Shown: positions 15,122-24,610, counted from the stretch's first letter. The stretch is 43,807 nucleotides of DNA from JBOFDK01 sp051650305 (GCA_051650305.1 JBOFIT010000047.1:1-43807), one strand, 5' to 3'. The notes: generated by a model from the sequence alone, not told the origin. Numbers and translations: made by a program.

Positions 15122-16156
15122 TTATTTCTTATTTTTCTTTCTCATCATATCCATTAATACTGAAAGAATTAAAACTGCACCGATAATAACTGTTTGCCAT
15201 TCTTGTGGCACTGCCATAACTTTAAGACCATTTGATAATGTACTCATGATAAATGCACCAATAATTGTTCCAAGAATCGTACCTGCTCCACCACTAAGTG
15301 ATGTTCCACCAATAACTACAGCTGCAATAGCATCTAATTCATACCCTTGACCTAATGCTGGTTGTGCTGATCCAAGTCTTGATGCCATAACGATACCTGC
15401 AACCCCTACAAATGCGCCACATAATGTGTAGATTGCGATTTTCCATCTTACAACGTTAACACCTGAAAGTCTTGTTGCTTCTTCATTACTACCAATTGCA
15501 AAGTTGTATCTACCAAGTTTTGTCTTGTTAAGAACGATTGCACCGATGATTGCCATGACTACAAACACCCATACAGCGTTTGGAATGCTAAAGTTTTCAA
15601 ATTTCACAAAGCTTCCTAGAGCGATATCTCTAAATACAAATTGATTTGGCATATCTGGTGCTCTATCTGGGAAGTATACTGGTGCTTTATTAGAAATAAC
15701 TAATGAAAGCCCTTTTGTAACCATCATCATACCAAGTGTTGCGATAAATGGTGGTAATTTTAATCGTGATACTAAGTTACCTGTTGTACATCCACATAAT
15801 GCGCCTGTCATAACCCCTACGATACATCCAGCCCAAAGTGGTAAGCCCCAGTTCGAAATACTTACAGCTGCCATTACCGAACTAAATGTCATAACTGTTC
15901 CAAGTGATAAATCCATCCCACCACTGATGATAACAAAAGTTACCCCTAGTGCTAAAATACCATTAACACATGTCGCTAAGACGATGGATATAACGTTATC
16001 CACTGTAAGGAAGAATTCTGATGCAATAGAAAAGAATACAAAAAGTATAATTAATGCTGCAAAGGCAAGCATCTTTTGTGCTGCTGAATGATTGAGTAAG
16101 TTGCCTATCTTATTTGTTTTATTACCTGTCTGTGAATTTGTTGCTAATTGGCTCAT
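15122..16156 (-). CDS. Sugar ABC transporter permease (RbsC type)
   Basis: 344 aa, BPD_transp_2 family, with about 9-10 hydrophobic segments from residue 30 onward and a positively charged tail (MMRKKNKK). Family motifs visible include GGMDLSLGTVM and GGTSLSGGAGTILGT, the latter near the ATPase-coupling region. It forms the membrane channel for the sugar taken up by the adjacent binding protein and energised by the upstream ATPase, probably as a homodimer. AGGGGGAT precedes the ATG, and the gap to the ATPase gene is 11 bases. Confidence 0.94.
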   Translation of the reverse strand: MSQLATNSQTGNKTNKIGNLLNHSAAQKMLAFAALIILFVFFSIASEFFLTVDNVISIVLATCVNGILALGVTFVIISGGMDLSLGTVMTFSSVMAAVSISNWGLPLWAGCIVGVMTGALCGCTTGNLVSRLKLPPFIATLGMMMVTKGLSLVISNKAPVYFPDRAPDMPNQFVFRDIALGSFVKFENFSIPNAVWVFVVMAIIGAIVLNKTKLGRYNFAIGSNEEATRLSGVNVVRWKIAIYTLCGAFVGVAGIVMASRLGSAQPALGQGYELDAIAAVVIGGTSLSGGAGTILGTIIGAFIMSTLSNGLKVMAVPQEWQTVIIGAVLILSVLMDMMRKKNKK

Positions 16157-16167
16157 GTTTATCCCCC

Positions 16168-17670
16168 TTATACCACATCTCTGTTAGTTGCACATTTCAT
16201 AATTGTTTCTTGTGTTGCTTCTTCAATATTAATCGCTCCTGTGATACGACCTTCACACATGACCATTACGCGATCACTTAGTCTTAGTACCTCTGGTAAT
16301 TCTGAAGAAATAACAATGATTGATTTGCCTTCTGCTGCAAGGTCTGAAATAAGTTTATAAATTTCACTCTTTGCACCAACGTCGATTCCTTTTGTTGGTT
16401 CATCGAAGATCAGTACATCACAGTCTCTTAATAACCACTTTGCAATAACAACTTTTTGTTGGTTACCACCTGATAAGTTGCGTACTTTTTGCTTGCCGTG
16501 TGGTGTCTTGATTGAAAGCTTCTGTATATACTCTTTTGTGATAGACTCGATACTCTTGAAGTTTGTGAAACCATTTTTCATAAACTTATCAACTGATGCT
16601 AATGAAACATTTTCTTCTACTGTCTCTGTCAGTGTAAGACCAAATGCTTTTCTATCTTCTGATAAGTACCCTATGCCATTTTCTACAGCATCTTTAGGTT
16701 GTCTGATTTTAACTTCCTTACCTTTTACAAGTATCTTGCCACTTTCTAGCTTATCAGCACCAAAGATCGCACGCGCAACTTCTGTACGTCCAGCTCCCAT
16801 AAGTCCTGAGAAACCTAAAATTTCACCTTTATGTAACTTAAAGCTTACGTCTTTAATACTCTTTCCTCTATTGAAGTTTTGTACTTCTAGTACAACTTCA
16901 CCCTGAGCATTTTTACTGTTACCTCTTGGCTCTTGGTAAATAGTACGACCTACCATCATACTGATAATGTCATCTAGTGATACATTCTTTGTTTCTACTG
17001 TATTGACATAGCATCCATCACGCATGATTGTAATGCGATCTGTGATGCGCATCAGTTCTTCCATTCTGTGTGAGATGTAGACGATCGTAACACCTTTATT
17101 TTTTAAGTCTTCAATCATCTTGAAGAGCTCTTCTATCTCTGCATTTGTAAGTGCTGTTGTAGGTTCATCCATAATGAGGATTGATGCATCAAAAGAAAGT
17201 GCTTTTATGATTTCTACCATCTGTTGCTTGGCAACTGTTAGGCTTCCCACTTTCCCCTTAGGATCTAAGTCTAAGTTCATCTTATCAAACAGTGCTTGTG
17301 TTTTTTCATTGGCTACCGCATCATTGATAAACACCTTATCTTTGCCCATAAACTCTCTGCCGATAAAAATGTTTTGTGCTGCTGTTAAATCTGGCATTAA
17401 GTTAAGTTCTTGATGAACGATGGTGATTCCTAGCTCTTGAGCTACTTTTGTATTAGGTATATCTACTTCCTGACCTTTATAAATAATCTTTCCAGCATCC
17501 TTTGTATAGACTCCTGTAAGAATCTTCATCAACGTAGATTTCCCTGCCCCATTTTCACCTACTAGAGCATGTACCTCTCCCTTTTTAAGTTCTAGCTGAC
17601 ACTGATCAAGTGCGCGTACGCCAGGGAATGATTTGTCAATTCCTTCCATAATCAGAATATTTTCTTTCAC
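16168..17670 (-). CDS. Sugar ABC transporter ATP-binding protein (RbsA/MglA type)
   Basis: 500 aa with two fused ABC domains, as in RbsA. First domain: Walker A GENGAGKS, Walker B ILIMDEPTTAL. Second domain: signature LSGGNQQKVVIAKWL and Walker B VLIFDEPTKGID. As usual for this family the second Walker A is degenerate (GLMGAGRTE). I chose the GTG at 17670 because GGAGGTG lies 8 bases before it. The ATG at 17688 would place that ribosome site inside the coding sequence. First gene of the operon that runs on through permease, binding protein, kinase and deoR. It is preceded by an activator-type promoter with 21-bp repeats. Confidence 0.93.
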   Translation of the reverse strand: MKENILIMEGIDKSFPGVRALDQCQLELKKGEVHALVGENGAGKSTLMKILTGVYTKDAGKIIYKGQEVDIPNTKVAQELGITIVHQELNLMPDLTAAQNIFIGREFMGKDKVFINDAVANEKTQALFDKMNLDLDPKGKVGSLTVAKQQMVEIIKALSFDASILIMDEPTTALTNAEIEELFKMIEDLKNKGVTIVYISHRMEELMRITDRITIMRDGCYVNTVETKNVSLDDIISMMVGRTIYQEPRGNSKNAQGEVVLEVQNFNRGKSIKDVSFKLHKGEILGFSGLMGAGRTEVARAIFGADKLESGKILVKGKEVKIRQPKDAVENGIGYLSEDRKAFGLTLTETVEENVSLASVDKFMKNGFTNFKSIESITKEYIQKLSIKTPHGKQKVRNLSGGNQQKVVIAKWLLRDCDVLIFDEPTKGIDVGAKSEIYKLISDLAAEGKSIIVISSELPEVLRLSDRVMVMCEGRITGAINIEEATQETIMKCATNRDVV

Positions 17671-17715
17671 ATGCTTCACCTCCGTCATACATGATTTATG
17701 ATATGTTATACTAGA

Positions 17716-17721
17716 ATTATA
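17716..17721 (-). promoter_or_regulatory. -10 element of the sugar ABC operon, no good -35
   Basis: A perfect TATAAT on the minus strand. The position 17 bases upstream reads ACCAAA, far from a -35 consensus, so an activator is expected. The 21-bp repeats begin at this point. Confidence 0.6.
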
Positions 17722-17739
17722 TCTTGTTTTCTGATTATT

Positions 17740-17802
17740 TTGGTTTATTTTTCCACACTCTTAGTTTGTTTTTTCACACTTTTAGTTTGTTTTTTATAAA
17801 AA
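17740..17802 (-). repeat. Three 21-bp tandem direct repeats, probable response-regulator sites
   Basis: Units 17740-17760, 17761-17781 and 17782-17802. Units 1 and 2 match at 17 of 21 positions. Unit 3 keeps the first 14 bases of unit 2 (TTAGTTTGTTTTTT) and then diverges. A 21-bp period equals two helical turns and is typical of AraC-type activator sites next to a weak -35. The YesN-type regulator encoded just upstream (20566-22137) is the natural candidate. Confidence 0.75.
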
Positions 17803-17830
17803 ACTTAAATATTCACCTATCAATCTAGTC

Positions 17831-18811
17831 TTATTTTACAATAGGATAAAGCAACTTCTGGTTTTCTGTTTCATAAATATCTTGTTTTGTGACAAATTTA
17901 TAATCTATATCTATCTTCTCTGGGGTTTTCTTTCCTCTTAAAAGTTCAACGGCCGTTCTCACGCTCATATATCCCATATTGAAAGGTTTTTGTACCATAA
18001 CGCCTTCGATACCATCTTTTTCTATCCCTTCTATAACAAGCCTCGAACTATCAAATCCTACTACCTTTACTTTTTCCATCAGTTCTAGTTCACTAACTGC
18101 TAAGTACGCTCCTTCTGTCATATACTGATTGGTACAAAAAATGCCATTTATAGACGGGTTATTGCTCAGTAGTTTTTTTGCTGCTTCATAGGCTGCAAAT
18201 ACTTCACCATCCACATAAGTTGTTGGTAACAACTTAATGTCTTTAAATGCGCGTGCCGCCTCGATACATCCTTTTTCTCTATCCCTTGCAGTCGTTGCAT
18301 CTGCTTGAAAATTAAGCACAGCTACTGTGCCTCGTCCCCCTATCAAGTTACCCAGATGCTGCATCAATGTAATTGCTGCTTCTACATTATCTGTAGCCAC
18401 ATTATGTTCTATTTGTTCTGTCGTAGAATCCACACCTACCAGTATGATGCCTTGTTGTTTAGCTTTTTCAATAGGTTTTTTCAAAACCTCTTTATCTATG
18501 GGTGATACAATCAATACATCTGGCTTTGCTTCTAAGACAGTTTCTACTACTGCATACTGTTCTTCAGCTGAATTCTCATCCTTTGGACCTACATAAGTAA
18601 GTTGAACACCCAACTCCTTTGCCGCAAGTTCTGCTCCCATGCGCATCATTTCCCAAAACACAAACCTTTCATCATCTGTCTTTGATACAAAACAAATTTC
18701 TATCTCCTGTTTATGTGCTACGTAATTGTACATGCCTTGAAAAGTGAGTATCAATAAAATGACGCTCACAACCCCCATGCTATATTTATAAAAGTCTTTC
18801 CTTTTACTCAT
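17831..18811 (-). CDS. Membrane-anchored sugar-binding protein, sensor partner of the kinase
   Basis: 326 aa, Peripla_BP_4 (RbsB-like) domain (about 35-315) behind a single N-terminal membrane segment (about 12-28). There is no lipobox cysteine, so it is anchored rather than released as a transporter lipoprotein. AGGTG 6 bases upstream favours the ATG at 18811 over a GTG three codons earlier. The gene overlaps the histidine kinase stop by 8 bases and has no transporter genes of its own, so it most likely presents bound sugar to the kinase (inference, by analogy with binding-protein-dependent two-component systems). A second paralogue at 14055-15056 is the transport subunit. Confidence 0.88.
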   Translation of the reverse strand: MSKRKDFYKYSMGVVSVILLILTFQGMYNYVAHKQEIEICFVSKTDDERFVFWEMMRMGAELAAKELGVQLTYVGPKDENSAEEQYAVVETVLEAKPDVLIVSPIDKEVLKKPIEKAKQQGIILVGVDSTTEQIEHNVATDNVEAAITLMQHLGNLIGGRGTVAVLNFQADATTARDREKGCIEAARAFKDIKLLPTTYVDGEVFAAYEAAKKLLSNNPSINGIFCTNQYMTEGAYLAVSELELMEKVKVVGFDSSRLVIEGIEKDGIEGVMVQKPFNMGYMSVRTAVELLRGKKTPEKIDIDYKFVTKQDIYETENQKLLYPIVK

Positions 18812-20573
18812 ATACTTCACCTGCCTCTAGTAACGGAATCGTAACCTTGACACTTGTGTAGCATCCTTCTTGACTACTATAAGTCAGTCCATAATCATTG
18901 CCAAAGTAAATCTTGATACGTTGTTGGACATTTTTTATCGCCACACCACCTTTAGTAATAGACTTTGGTAATGGACGTGTAAATATGGTTTCTAGTTGCT
19001 CACTCGTCATTCCCTTGCCATTATCATAGACTTCAAAAACGATTCTTTCTTCCTCTTTCCAAGCACTTACACGTATACAACCGCCACCATCCACATCCCT
19101 AATACCATGATAAAGTGCGTTTTCTACTAAGGGTTGCAAGGTAATTTTGACCGTCATATAGTCAAAAACTTCTGGTTGGATATCTATCTCATAAGAGAGC
19201 TTGTCTGCATACCTTATTTTTTGTATTTCTAAATAGTGCTTAATGTGTTGTATTTCTTCGTAGATTGTAATAATTTCCTTGCCTTTACTAAGGCTTAATC
19301 TAAAATATCTGGCTAAAGCCGCTGTCATATGTACAACCTTTTCGTGTTCTTCTTTTTCTCCAAGCCATATAATCGTATCTAATGTATTGTACAAAAAGTG
19401 AGGATTGATTTGTGCTTGCAAAATGCTCAGTTCACTTTTTCGCAATCTTCGTTGCTGATCTTTCGCCTCTTCTATTAGTTCTTGTATACGACTAATCATT
19501 TTTTTGAAAGAGTATGTCAAACTTTCAATTTCCAACGTCGTGCAAGCCACCTCAATGCCATCATCTAATTTTCCTTCTTCTACCTGTCTCATTTTATCTT
19601 GCAACTGTCGTACCGGCTCTGATATACGCCTTGCCATTCTTCTTGCAATAACCCAGCTCACAACTATACAAAGCAGTGTTACACATAGACCTGGAATGAT
19701 CATTTCTTTCATTGACACCAGTAGCTCCCCTATATAGGAAACCCCTACTATATGCCAGCCTGCTTCTTCTATGGTATGCACCGTTGCCAAGCGCCTTGCA
19801 CCTACACGCTCTGTGAAACTGCCTTCTTCTAGCTCGGTAATCCTCTCCACATCTTCTTTCAGAATTCCCGAGTAGATCAGCTGCTGTTTTGGATGGTAAA
19901 TCATATCTCCTTTTTGATTTACGATATAGATATAGCCCTGTTCTCCAAGTCGTATCTCATTGCACATATCCATTACTGTCTTATAACTCATATCAATAAG
20001 TGCAACCCCTAAAATGTCCTCTCCATCTTTAATAGCCGCACTTACCGAAAACACCCATCTGGTATCATTTTTAAGATAGTTCTGTGTATGGGATGAGGAT
20101 ACAACCGTTGCACCATCTGCTTCAACGGCCTCCTTATACCATGCCAGTTCCCTGACATCAATATAATCTTTTACTTGATTTGGTATACCATCTGTCAGCA
20201 CAAGGCCATTTTCTCCAAAGATATGGATAGAGACAATATCCGTTGCTTTACCATCTCTTTTTCTTAGTTCTTCCAAGAAAACACTTTTCTTAGCAGTCGG
20301 TTGGGTAAGAGGCTCTCTTAGCTTTTCAATCAAGTCTTCTTCTTGATTAGTTACAATCCATAAAAGTTCTTTCATATGCTGAATATAGCCATCTAAAGTT
20401 CTGCCTAATTGCTTGACAATCTCATAAGAATAAATATGTGTATCCTTTTCGATGCTTTTATGTAATTGATACGCATGAAAACTACTTGCTATAATGGTTA
20501 TACCTATAACCAGTATCAAAAAGCTTGTTATAATTTGCTGTTGAAGCGACTGGTTCTTACTTTTTTTATTCAT
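18804..20573 (-). CDS. YesM-type sensor histidine kinase with Cache sensor domain
   Basis: 589 aa. Membrane segments about 13-33 and 292-312 flank an extracellular dCache-like sensor domain with the typical YIYIVNQKGDMIYHP strand-turn. A HAMP region (about 310-365) and a coiled linker lead to the phosphoacceptor motif QINPHFLYNTLDT (His392). The ATPase domain has QPLVENALYHG and DNGKGM. The start overlaps the end of the response-regulator gene (ATGAATAA) and the stop overlaps the start of the binding-protein gene, so all three are one translationally coupled unit. It should respond to the sugar, directly or through the binding protein, and phosphorylate the regulator. Confidence 0.94.
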   Translation of the reverse strand: MNKKSKNQSLQQQIITSFLILVIGITIIASSFHAYQLHKSIEKDTHIYSYEIVKQLGRTLDGYIQHMKELLWIVTNQEEDLIEKLREPLTQPTAKKSVFLEELRKRDGKATDIVSIHIFGENGLVLTDGIPNQVKDYIDVRELAWYKEAVEADGATVVSSSHTQNYLKNDTRWVFSVSAAIKDGEDILGVALIDMSYKTVMDMCNEIRLGEQGYIYIVNQKGDMIYHPKQQLIYSGILKEDVERITELEEGSFTERVGARRLATVHTIEEAGWHIVGVSYIGELLVSMKEMIIPGLCVTLLCIVVSWVIARRMARRISEPVRQLQDKMRQVEEGKLDDGIEVACTTLEIESLTYSFKKMISRIQELIEEAKDQQRRLRKSELSILQAQINPHFLYNTLDTIIWLGEKEEHEKVVHMTAALARYFRLSLSKGKEIITIYEEIQHIKHYLEIQKIRYADKLSYEIDIQPEVFDYMTVKITLQPLVENALYHGIRDVDGGGCIRVSAWKEEERIVFEVYDNGKGMTSEQLETIFTRPLPKSITKGGVAIKNVQQRIKIYFGNDYGLTYSSQEGCYTSVKVTIPLLEAGEVYE

Positions 20574-22137
20574 CCCTATTTCTCTTTCTGTATTCTGATG
20601 GTGTTACGTGTGTATATTTTTTAAATATGACACTGAAATAATGGGCATCCACATACCCTACCTTTTCAGTAATCTCATAAGTTTTAAGATTTGTGTACGT
20701 TAACAATTCCTTGGCTTTTTCTATACGAAATGCCGTTACATACTGTATAAAAGTTTTACCGATTTCTTTTTTAAAAATTTGTCCTACATAACTAGCACTG
20801 ATATGGATATGGTCACAGATATGCTTCACTGATAGTTCTGGATCTGTGTAGTTTTCTTTAATAAAACTTTTGATGCTATCTACATAACTCTGTGTAGCGT
20901 TTATATCTTCAGCAATTGATGCACGATATTCATCATACAAGTCAATAATAAATTGTTGCATCTGCCCAAATGTTTTACATTGCTGAATTTCTTTTGTCAT
21001 ATCTAAACCACCTGATACTTCCAGGATAATCTGCTTATTCTGTTCACTAAGTTTCTTCACAACCCCATACAGAATATGCCCCCATATCTGTTGTATATCT
21101 TCAACCACAACTTTTTCTCGTTTCATCTCTATCCCTATATTTTGAATGGCTCTACAAAATGTTTCTCTATCTACAAGTGCATCTAGTATACGTTCTTCCC
21201 ATTCAAGCAAACATTGTACATCTGCCTTTTGATATGCGGTATCCTGGTAATATATGACCTGCCCAGTGCCTTTTAAAAAACGTGACTTAAGGACACTTTT
21301 TGCCTCCTCATAAGATTGATAAACATCTTGGATATTGGTCACAAGATTGCCTACCCCTATACTCACTTGGATACCTACTGATTGTTGAATCGTCTTTTGG
21401 ATCACATGCATATGTTGATCATACTCTTCTTGTTGCCTTATCCATTCCGTTGCTTGGCTGGTATAGAATACACCTGTCACACCTTCAACTTCAAAAGCTA
21501 TTCCCCACTTCTTATGTTCTAAAATCTCCCTTACAATATTTTGCACAACGAAGCTTGTAAGCGTTATTGATGTTGTTTTTTCGCCACCATCAAGTCTTTC
21601 ATCTGGATCCACAAAGAACACGCCATAAGCCGGACACTGACAAGGTATATTTACTTTTTTACATTTTTTCTCTATCATATTTGGTTGTATTTGATTCATT
21701 AGAAGCTCTTGCATGATCTGTTGTTGTACTAAAACAAGTGACTTTTTCTGCTCCGCCTTCTCATTATCAAGTTGTCTAACCATTTTGCTTAGGAGTTTTT
21801 TTATCTCTACCTTTGTAATAGGCTTTAAAATATAGTCTTCTACCCCTATTCTTACTGCTTGTCTTGCATAATCAAACTCATCATAACCACTAATAAATAC
21901 TATTTTTATGTGTGCATAAACTTCCTTTACACGCTTCGCTAGTTCAATCCCATCACATTTTGGCATATTAATATCTAACAATACGATATCAGGCTTCTTT
22001 TCTTCTATTAACTTATAGCCCGCTACGCCATCTTCCGCCGTTCCTATAAGCTCTAACCCTAGTTCTTGCCAAGGAATAAGTTCTTTCATACCTTCTCTTA
22101 CAATCATTTCGTCATCTATCAATGCTATTTTGTACAT
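20566..22137 (-). CDS. YesN-type AraC response regulator of the sugar sensor system
   Basis: 523 aa from the ATG at 22137; a TTG seven codons upstream has no ribosome site, while AAAGGTG lies about 11 bases before the ATG. The receiver domain has D8/D9, phosphoacceptor Asp55 in IVLLDINMP and LKPI. A middle region of about 280 residues has no assigned function. The AraC double helix-turn-helix (about 420-520) ends in VGYVDAHYFSVIFKKYTHVTPSEY. It is cotranscribed with its kinase and the anchored binding protein. Most probable target: the 21-bp repeats upstream of the sugar ABC operon, which starts right after this cluster. Confidence 0.92.
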   Translation of the reverse strand: MYKIALIDDEMIVREGMKELIPWQELGLELIGTAEDGVAGYKLIEEKKPDIVLLDINMPKCDGIELAKRVKEVYAHIKIVFISGYDEFDYARQAVRIGVEDYILKPITKVEIKKLLSKMVRQLDNEKAEQKKSLVLVQQQIMQELLMNQIQPNMIEKKCKKVNIPCQCPAYGVFFVDPDERLDGGEKTTSITLTSFVVQNIVREILEHKKWGIAFEVEGVTGVFYTSQATEWIRQQEEYDQHMHVIQKTIQQSVGIQVSIGVGNLVTNIQDVYQSYEEAKSVLKSRFLKGTGQVIYYQDTAYQKADVQCLLEWEERILDALVDRETFCRAIQNIGIEMKREKVVVEDIQQIWGHILYGVVKKLSEQNKQIILEVSGGLDMTKEIQQCKTFGQMQQFIIDLYDEYRASIAEDINATQSYVDSIKSFIKENYTDPELSVKHICDHIHISASYVGQIFKKEIGKTFIQYVTAFRIEKAKELLTYTNLKTYEITEKVGYVDAHYFSVIFKKYTHVTPSEYRKRNRDE

Positions 22138-22199
22138 TCCCCCACCTACACCTTTCAATGTCTTCTTGTACTGTTGGTTTTCCCCATTGCAGATGCTAC

Positions 22200-22227
22200 A
22201 AAAAGAGAGGGTATCCCCTCTCTTTTT
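22200..22227. terminator. Intrinsic terminator after fucU
   Basis: Twelve-pair stem AAAAAGAGAGGG / CCCTCTCTTTTT with a 4-base loop. A and T runs at the ends make it usable on both strands; it ends the fucI-fucU transcript. Confidence 0.9.
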
Positions 22228-22232
22228 TATGT

Positions 22233-22664
22233 TTACTCTGTTATAACACCTTTTTTTAATATGATGTTTGCATAAAGTGCAGATTCACTTGTTGCTACCA
22301 CTGCATAAGCTTCTTTTGCTCTTTCATAAAATGCAAAACGCTCTACGTATTCGATTGTATTAGCAGTTGCTTCATGCTTTTCAATGATTTCTTTATATGT
22401 GTCCCAAATAGTTGGTGCCACAGTATCGCCTTTCACAACTTCCATAAGTGTCACTGGATCTTTCGTATATGGATCTAATGGGAACAGTGGTAAGATAGCT
22501 TCTAAAAGCTCTGTCACTGTATGTCCATCACATCTAATAAGTCGCTTTGCACATGCTGCTGCTGGAAAATTACCATCTGCAAAGACGATCTCATCTCCGT
22601 GCCCCATCTCCATTAATACTTTGATAAGTTCTGGTGAAACAATAGCCGGTATGCCTTTTAACAT
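22233..22664 (-). CDS. fucU: L-fucose mutarotase
   Basis: 143 aa, RbsD/FucU family. It interconverts the alpha and beta anomers of L-fucose so the isomerase gets the right form. MLKGIPAIVSPELIKVLMEMGHGDEIVFADGNFPA at the N-terminus carries the conserved His of the GHGDEI motif and the sugar-binding DGNFP. The length matches FucU. AAGGAAGTG precedes the ATG. It follows fucI with a 26-base gap and ends just before a strong terminator, so fucI and fucU are one operon. Confidence 0.95.
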   Translation of the reverse strand: MLKGIPAIVSPELIKVLMEMGHGDEIVFADGNFPAAACAKRLIRCDGHTVTELLEAILPLFPLDPYTKDPVTLMEVVKGDTVAPTIWDTYKEIIEKHEATANTIEYVERFAFYERAKEAYAVVATSESALYANIILKKGVITE

Positions 22665-22690
22665 AATGCGTCACTTCCTTCTAGTAGGTA

Positions 22691-24487
22691 TTAGATTTTT
22701 TTGTAAAGTGGTCCGAAGTTTTTACATGCACGGTAGTCTGCACCCTCTTTATCTTGTGTACCAAATGCACCCCATGTTTTTGGTCTGAAGATACGCTCTT
22801 CTTCTACGTTGTGCATTGCTACTGGAATGCGAAGCATAGACGCTAATGTGATTAAGTCTGCTCCAACGTGTCCATAACTGATCGCACCATGATTTGCTGC
22901 CCATGTATCCATAACGCTATAGACATCTTTGAATGCACCTTCTCCTGTTAACTTTGGTGCGAACCATGTTGTTGGCCATGTTTGGTCTGTACGTTTGTTG
23001 AGTACATCATGTACTTCTTCTGGAAGTGTTACTGTATAACCTTCTGCGATTTGAAGAATTGGTCCTAAGCCTTTTACAAGTGCAATACGGCTCATTGTTA
23101 CAGGCATACCACCTTCACTTAAGAAGCATGAAGAGTATCCGCCCCCTCTGAAGTATTCTCTGTTTGCTGATGGCCAAGTAGTTGCATCAAGACAAGCCTG
23201 TGCTTCTTCTTCTGTGATATCCCAATATTGTTTCATTGCTGGTTTACCCTCAGCATCTTTTTGCTTACCTGTACCATCAAGTGTTGTTGCACCTGAGTTA
23301 ATAAGGTGAATGATACCATTTGCAGCCATTCCTTCAAGTTCATAGCCAGTTACACGCTTCACAGCATCTGGGCTCCAATATGTACGTACATCTGAGAAGA
23401 TTTGTGATGTACCTGTAAGAAGGTGCCCAAACATCATTGCTACACCATTAAGTGCATCATTTTCTGTTGCTACAACGAATGATTCTCTTATACCATTCCA
23501 GTCAAATGATGAGTTAAGCATTGCTTCCATAAAGTCACCATTTGGTAGGTAATCTGTCCATTGTCTTTGACCTTGGAAACCAGCTGCGATAGCATTATGT
23601 CCACAAGCTTCTTCAACAAATCCCATTTCTGCAAGACGTGGGTTCCCTACCATAAGATCACGACAGATTAAAGTCATCTTTACAACGAACTCCCAGTCCT
23701 TCTCTTTACCTTCTGCATCTTTAATAAGGTGTGGTTTATTAATCTCAATACCTTCTTTACAGTTAGCCTTTACCCATGCAAGTGCTTTTTCGTACTCTTC
23801 ATGGTCATAGATACCTTCGTCTTCACGACGCTTGATTTCTGTCATATCTACATATTCATTACGCATACCTAGGTAATCACTGAAGAAGTGTGGATCTACA
23901 ATAGAACCTGCAATCCCCATTGATACACCACCGATAGAAAGGTATGATTTTTCTTTCATTGTTGCTACTGCAATACCAGATTTGATGAATGCAAGGATTT
24001 TTTCTTGTACATCTTCTGGAATCTCTGTATCCGAACCATCTTGAACATCTCTTCCATAGATTGAGAATACTGGATAACCCATTTGGTCATGCCCTGCTGC
24101 TGCTGCTGCTAAGAATACTGCACCTGGTCTTTCTGTACCATTGAATCCCCAGATTCCTTTGATACGATGTGGGTTTTGATCCATTACTTCTGTACCGTAG
24201 CACCAACAAGGTGTCACAGTAAGTGATACGCCTACATTCTCTTTTTGGAACTTCGCTTCACAAGCTGCTGCTTCTGCTACACGTCCAATTGTTGTATCTG
24301 CAATTACACACTCCACTGGCTCACCACTTGCATGTCTTAAGTTCTTTTCGATGAACTCAGCTACACGTTTTGCCATCCCCATTGTTTGATCTTCTAAAGA
24401 TTCACGTACACCATTTCTACGTCCATCAATCGTTGGACGAATACCTACCTTTGGTAAGTCACCGTTTAATCTAAATTTATTTTCCAT
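22691..24487 (-). CDS. fucI: L-fucose isomerase
   Basis: 598 aa. It isomerises L-fucose to L-fuculose using Mn2+. The metal ligands of the E. coli enzyme (Glu337, Asp361, His528) align at a constant +5 offset as Glu342 (VATENDALNG), Asp366 (QIFSDVRTYW) and His533 (ANHGAISYGH). Size and both terminal regions (GIRPTIDGRRNGVRESLE; FRPKTWGAFGTQD) match FucI. Many FucI enzymes also accept D-arabinose. AGGAGGG lies 6 bases before the ATG. It has its own promoter, just behind the AraC regulator gene. Confidence 0.97.
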   Translation of the reverse strand: MENKFRLNGDLPKVGIRPTIDGRRNGVRESLEDQTMGMAKRVAEFIEKNLRHASGEPVECVIADTTIGRVAEAAACEAKFQKENVGVSLTVTPCWCYGTEVMDQNPHRIKGIWGFNGTERPGAVFLAAAAAGHDQMGYPVFSIYGRDVQDGSDTEIPEDVQEKILAFIKSGIAVATMKEKSYLSIGGVSMGIAGSIVDPHFFSDYLGMRNEYVDMTEIKRREDEGIYDHEEYEKALAWVKANCKEGIEINKPHLIKDAEGKEKDWEFVVKMTLICRDLMVGNPRLAEMGFVEEACGHNAIAAGFQGQRQWTDYLPNGDFMEAMLNSSFDWNGIRESFVVATENDALNGVAMMFGHLLTGTSQIFSDVRTYWSPDAVKRVTGYELEGMAANGIIHLINSGATTLDGTGKQKDAEGKPAMKQYWDITEEEAQACLDATTWPSANREYFRGGGYSSCFLSEGGMPVTMSRIALVKGLGPILQIAEGYTVTLPEEVHDVLNKRTDQTWPTTWFAPKLTGEGAFKDVYSVMDTWAANHGAISYGHVGADLITLASMLRIPVAMHNVEEERIFRPKTWGAFGTQDKEGADYRACKNFGPLYKKI

Positions 24488-24551
24488 ACCAAACCCTCCT
24501 GTTAGTCATATTGTCTAATAAAATATTTATTTTTATTGTTTTATAGTTCAT

Positions 24552-24557
24552 ATTATA
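24552..24557 (-). promoter_or_regulatory. -10 element of the fucI-fucU promoter
   Basis: TATAAT on the minus strand, 65 bases before fucI. No -35 consensus is present at 17 bases, suggesting activator dependence. Confidence 0.55.
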
Positions 24558-24580
24558 CCATTGGTGCAAGGTAAAACAGG

Positions 24581-24610
24581 AGTACTTTAATTGTTAAAAA
24601 GTGTACTTTT
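24581..24610 (-). promoter_or_regulatory. Direct repeat spaced 21 bp before fucI, possible AraC-regulator site
   Basis: GTACTTT occurs at 24582-24588 and again at 24603-24609, exactly 21 bases apart, adjoining the expected -35 position. The layout matches the repeats at the ABC operon but the sequence differs, so a different activator is likely; the AraC gene whose 3' end overlaps this site is the candidate. Confidence 0.4.
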
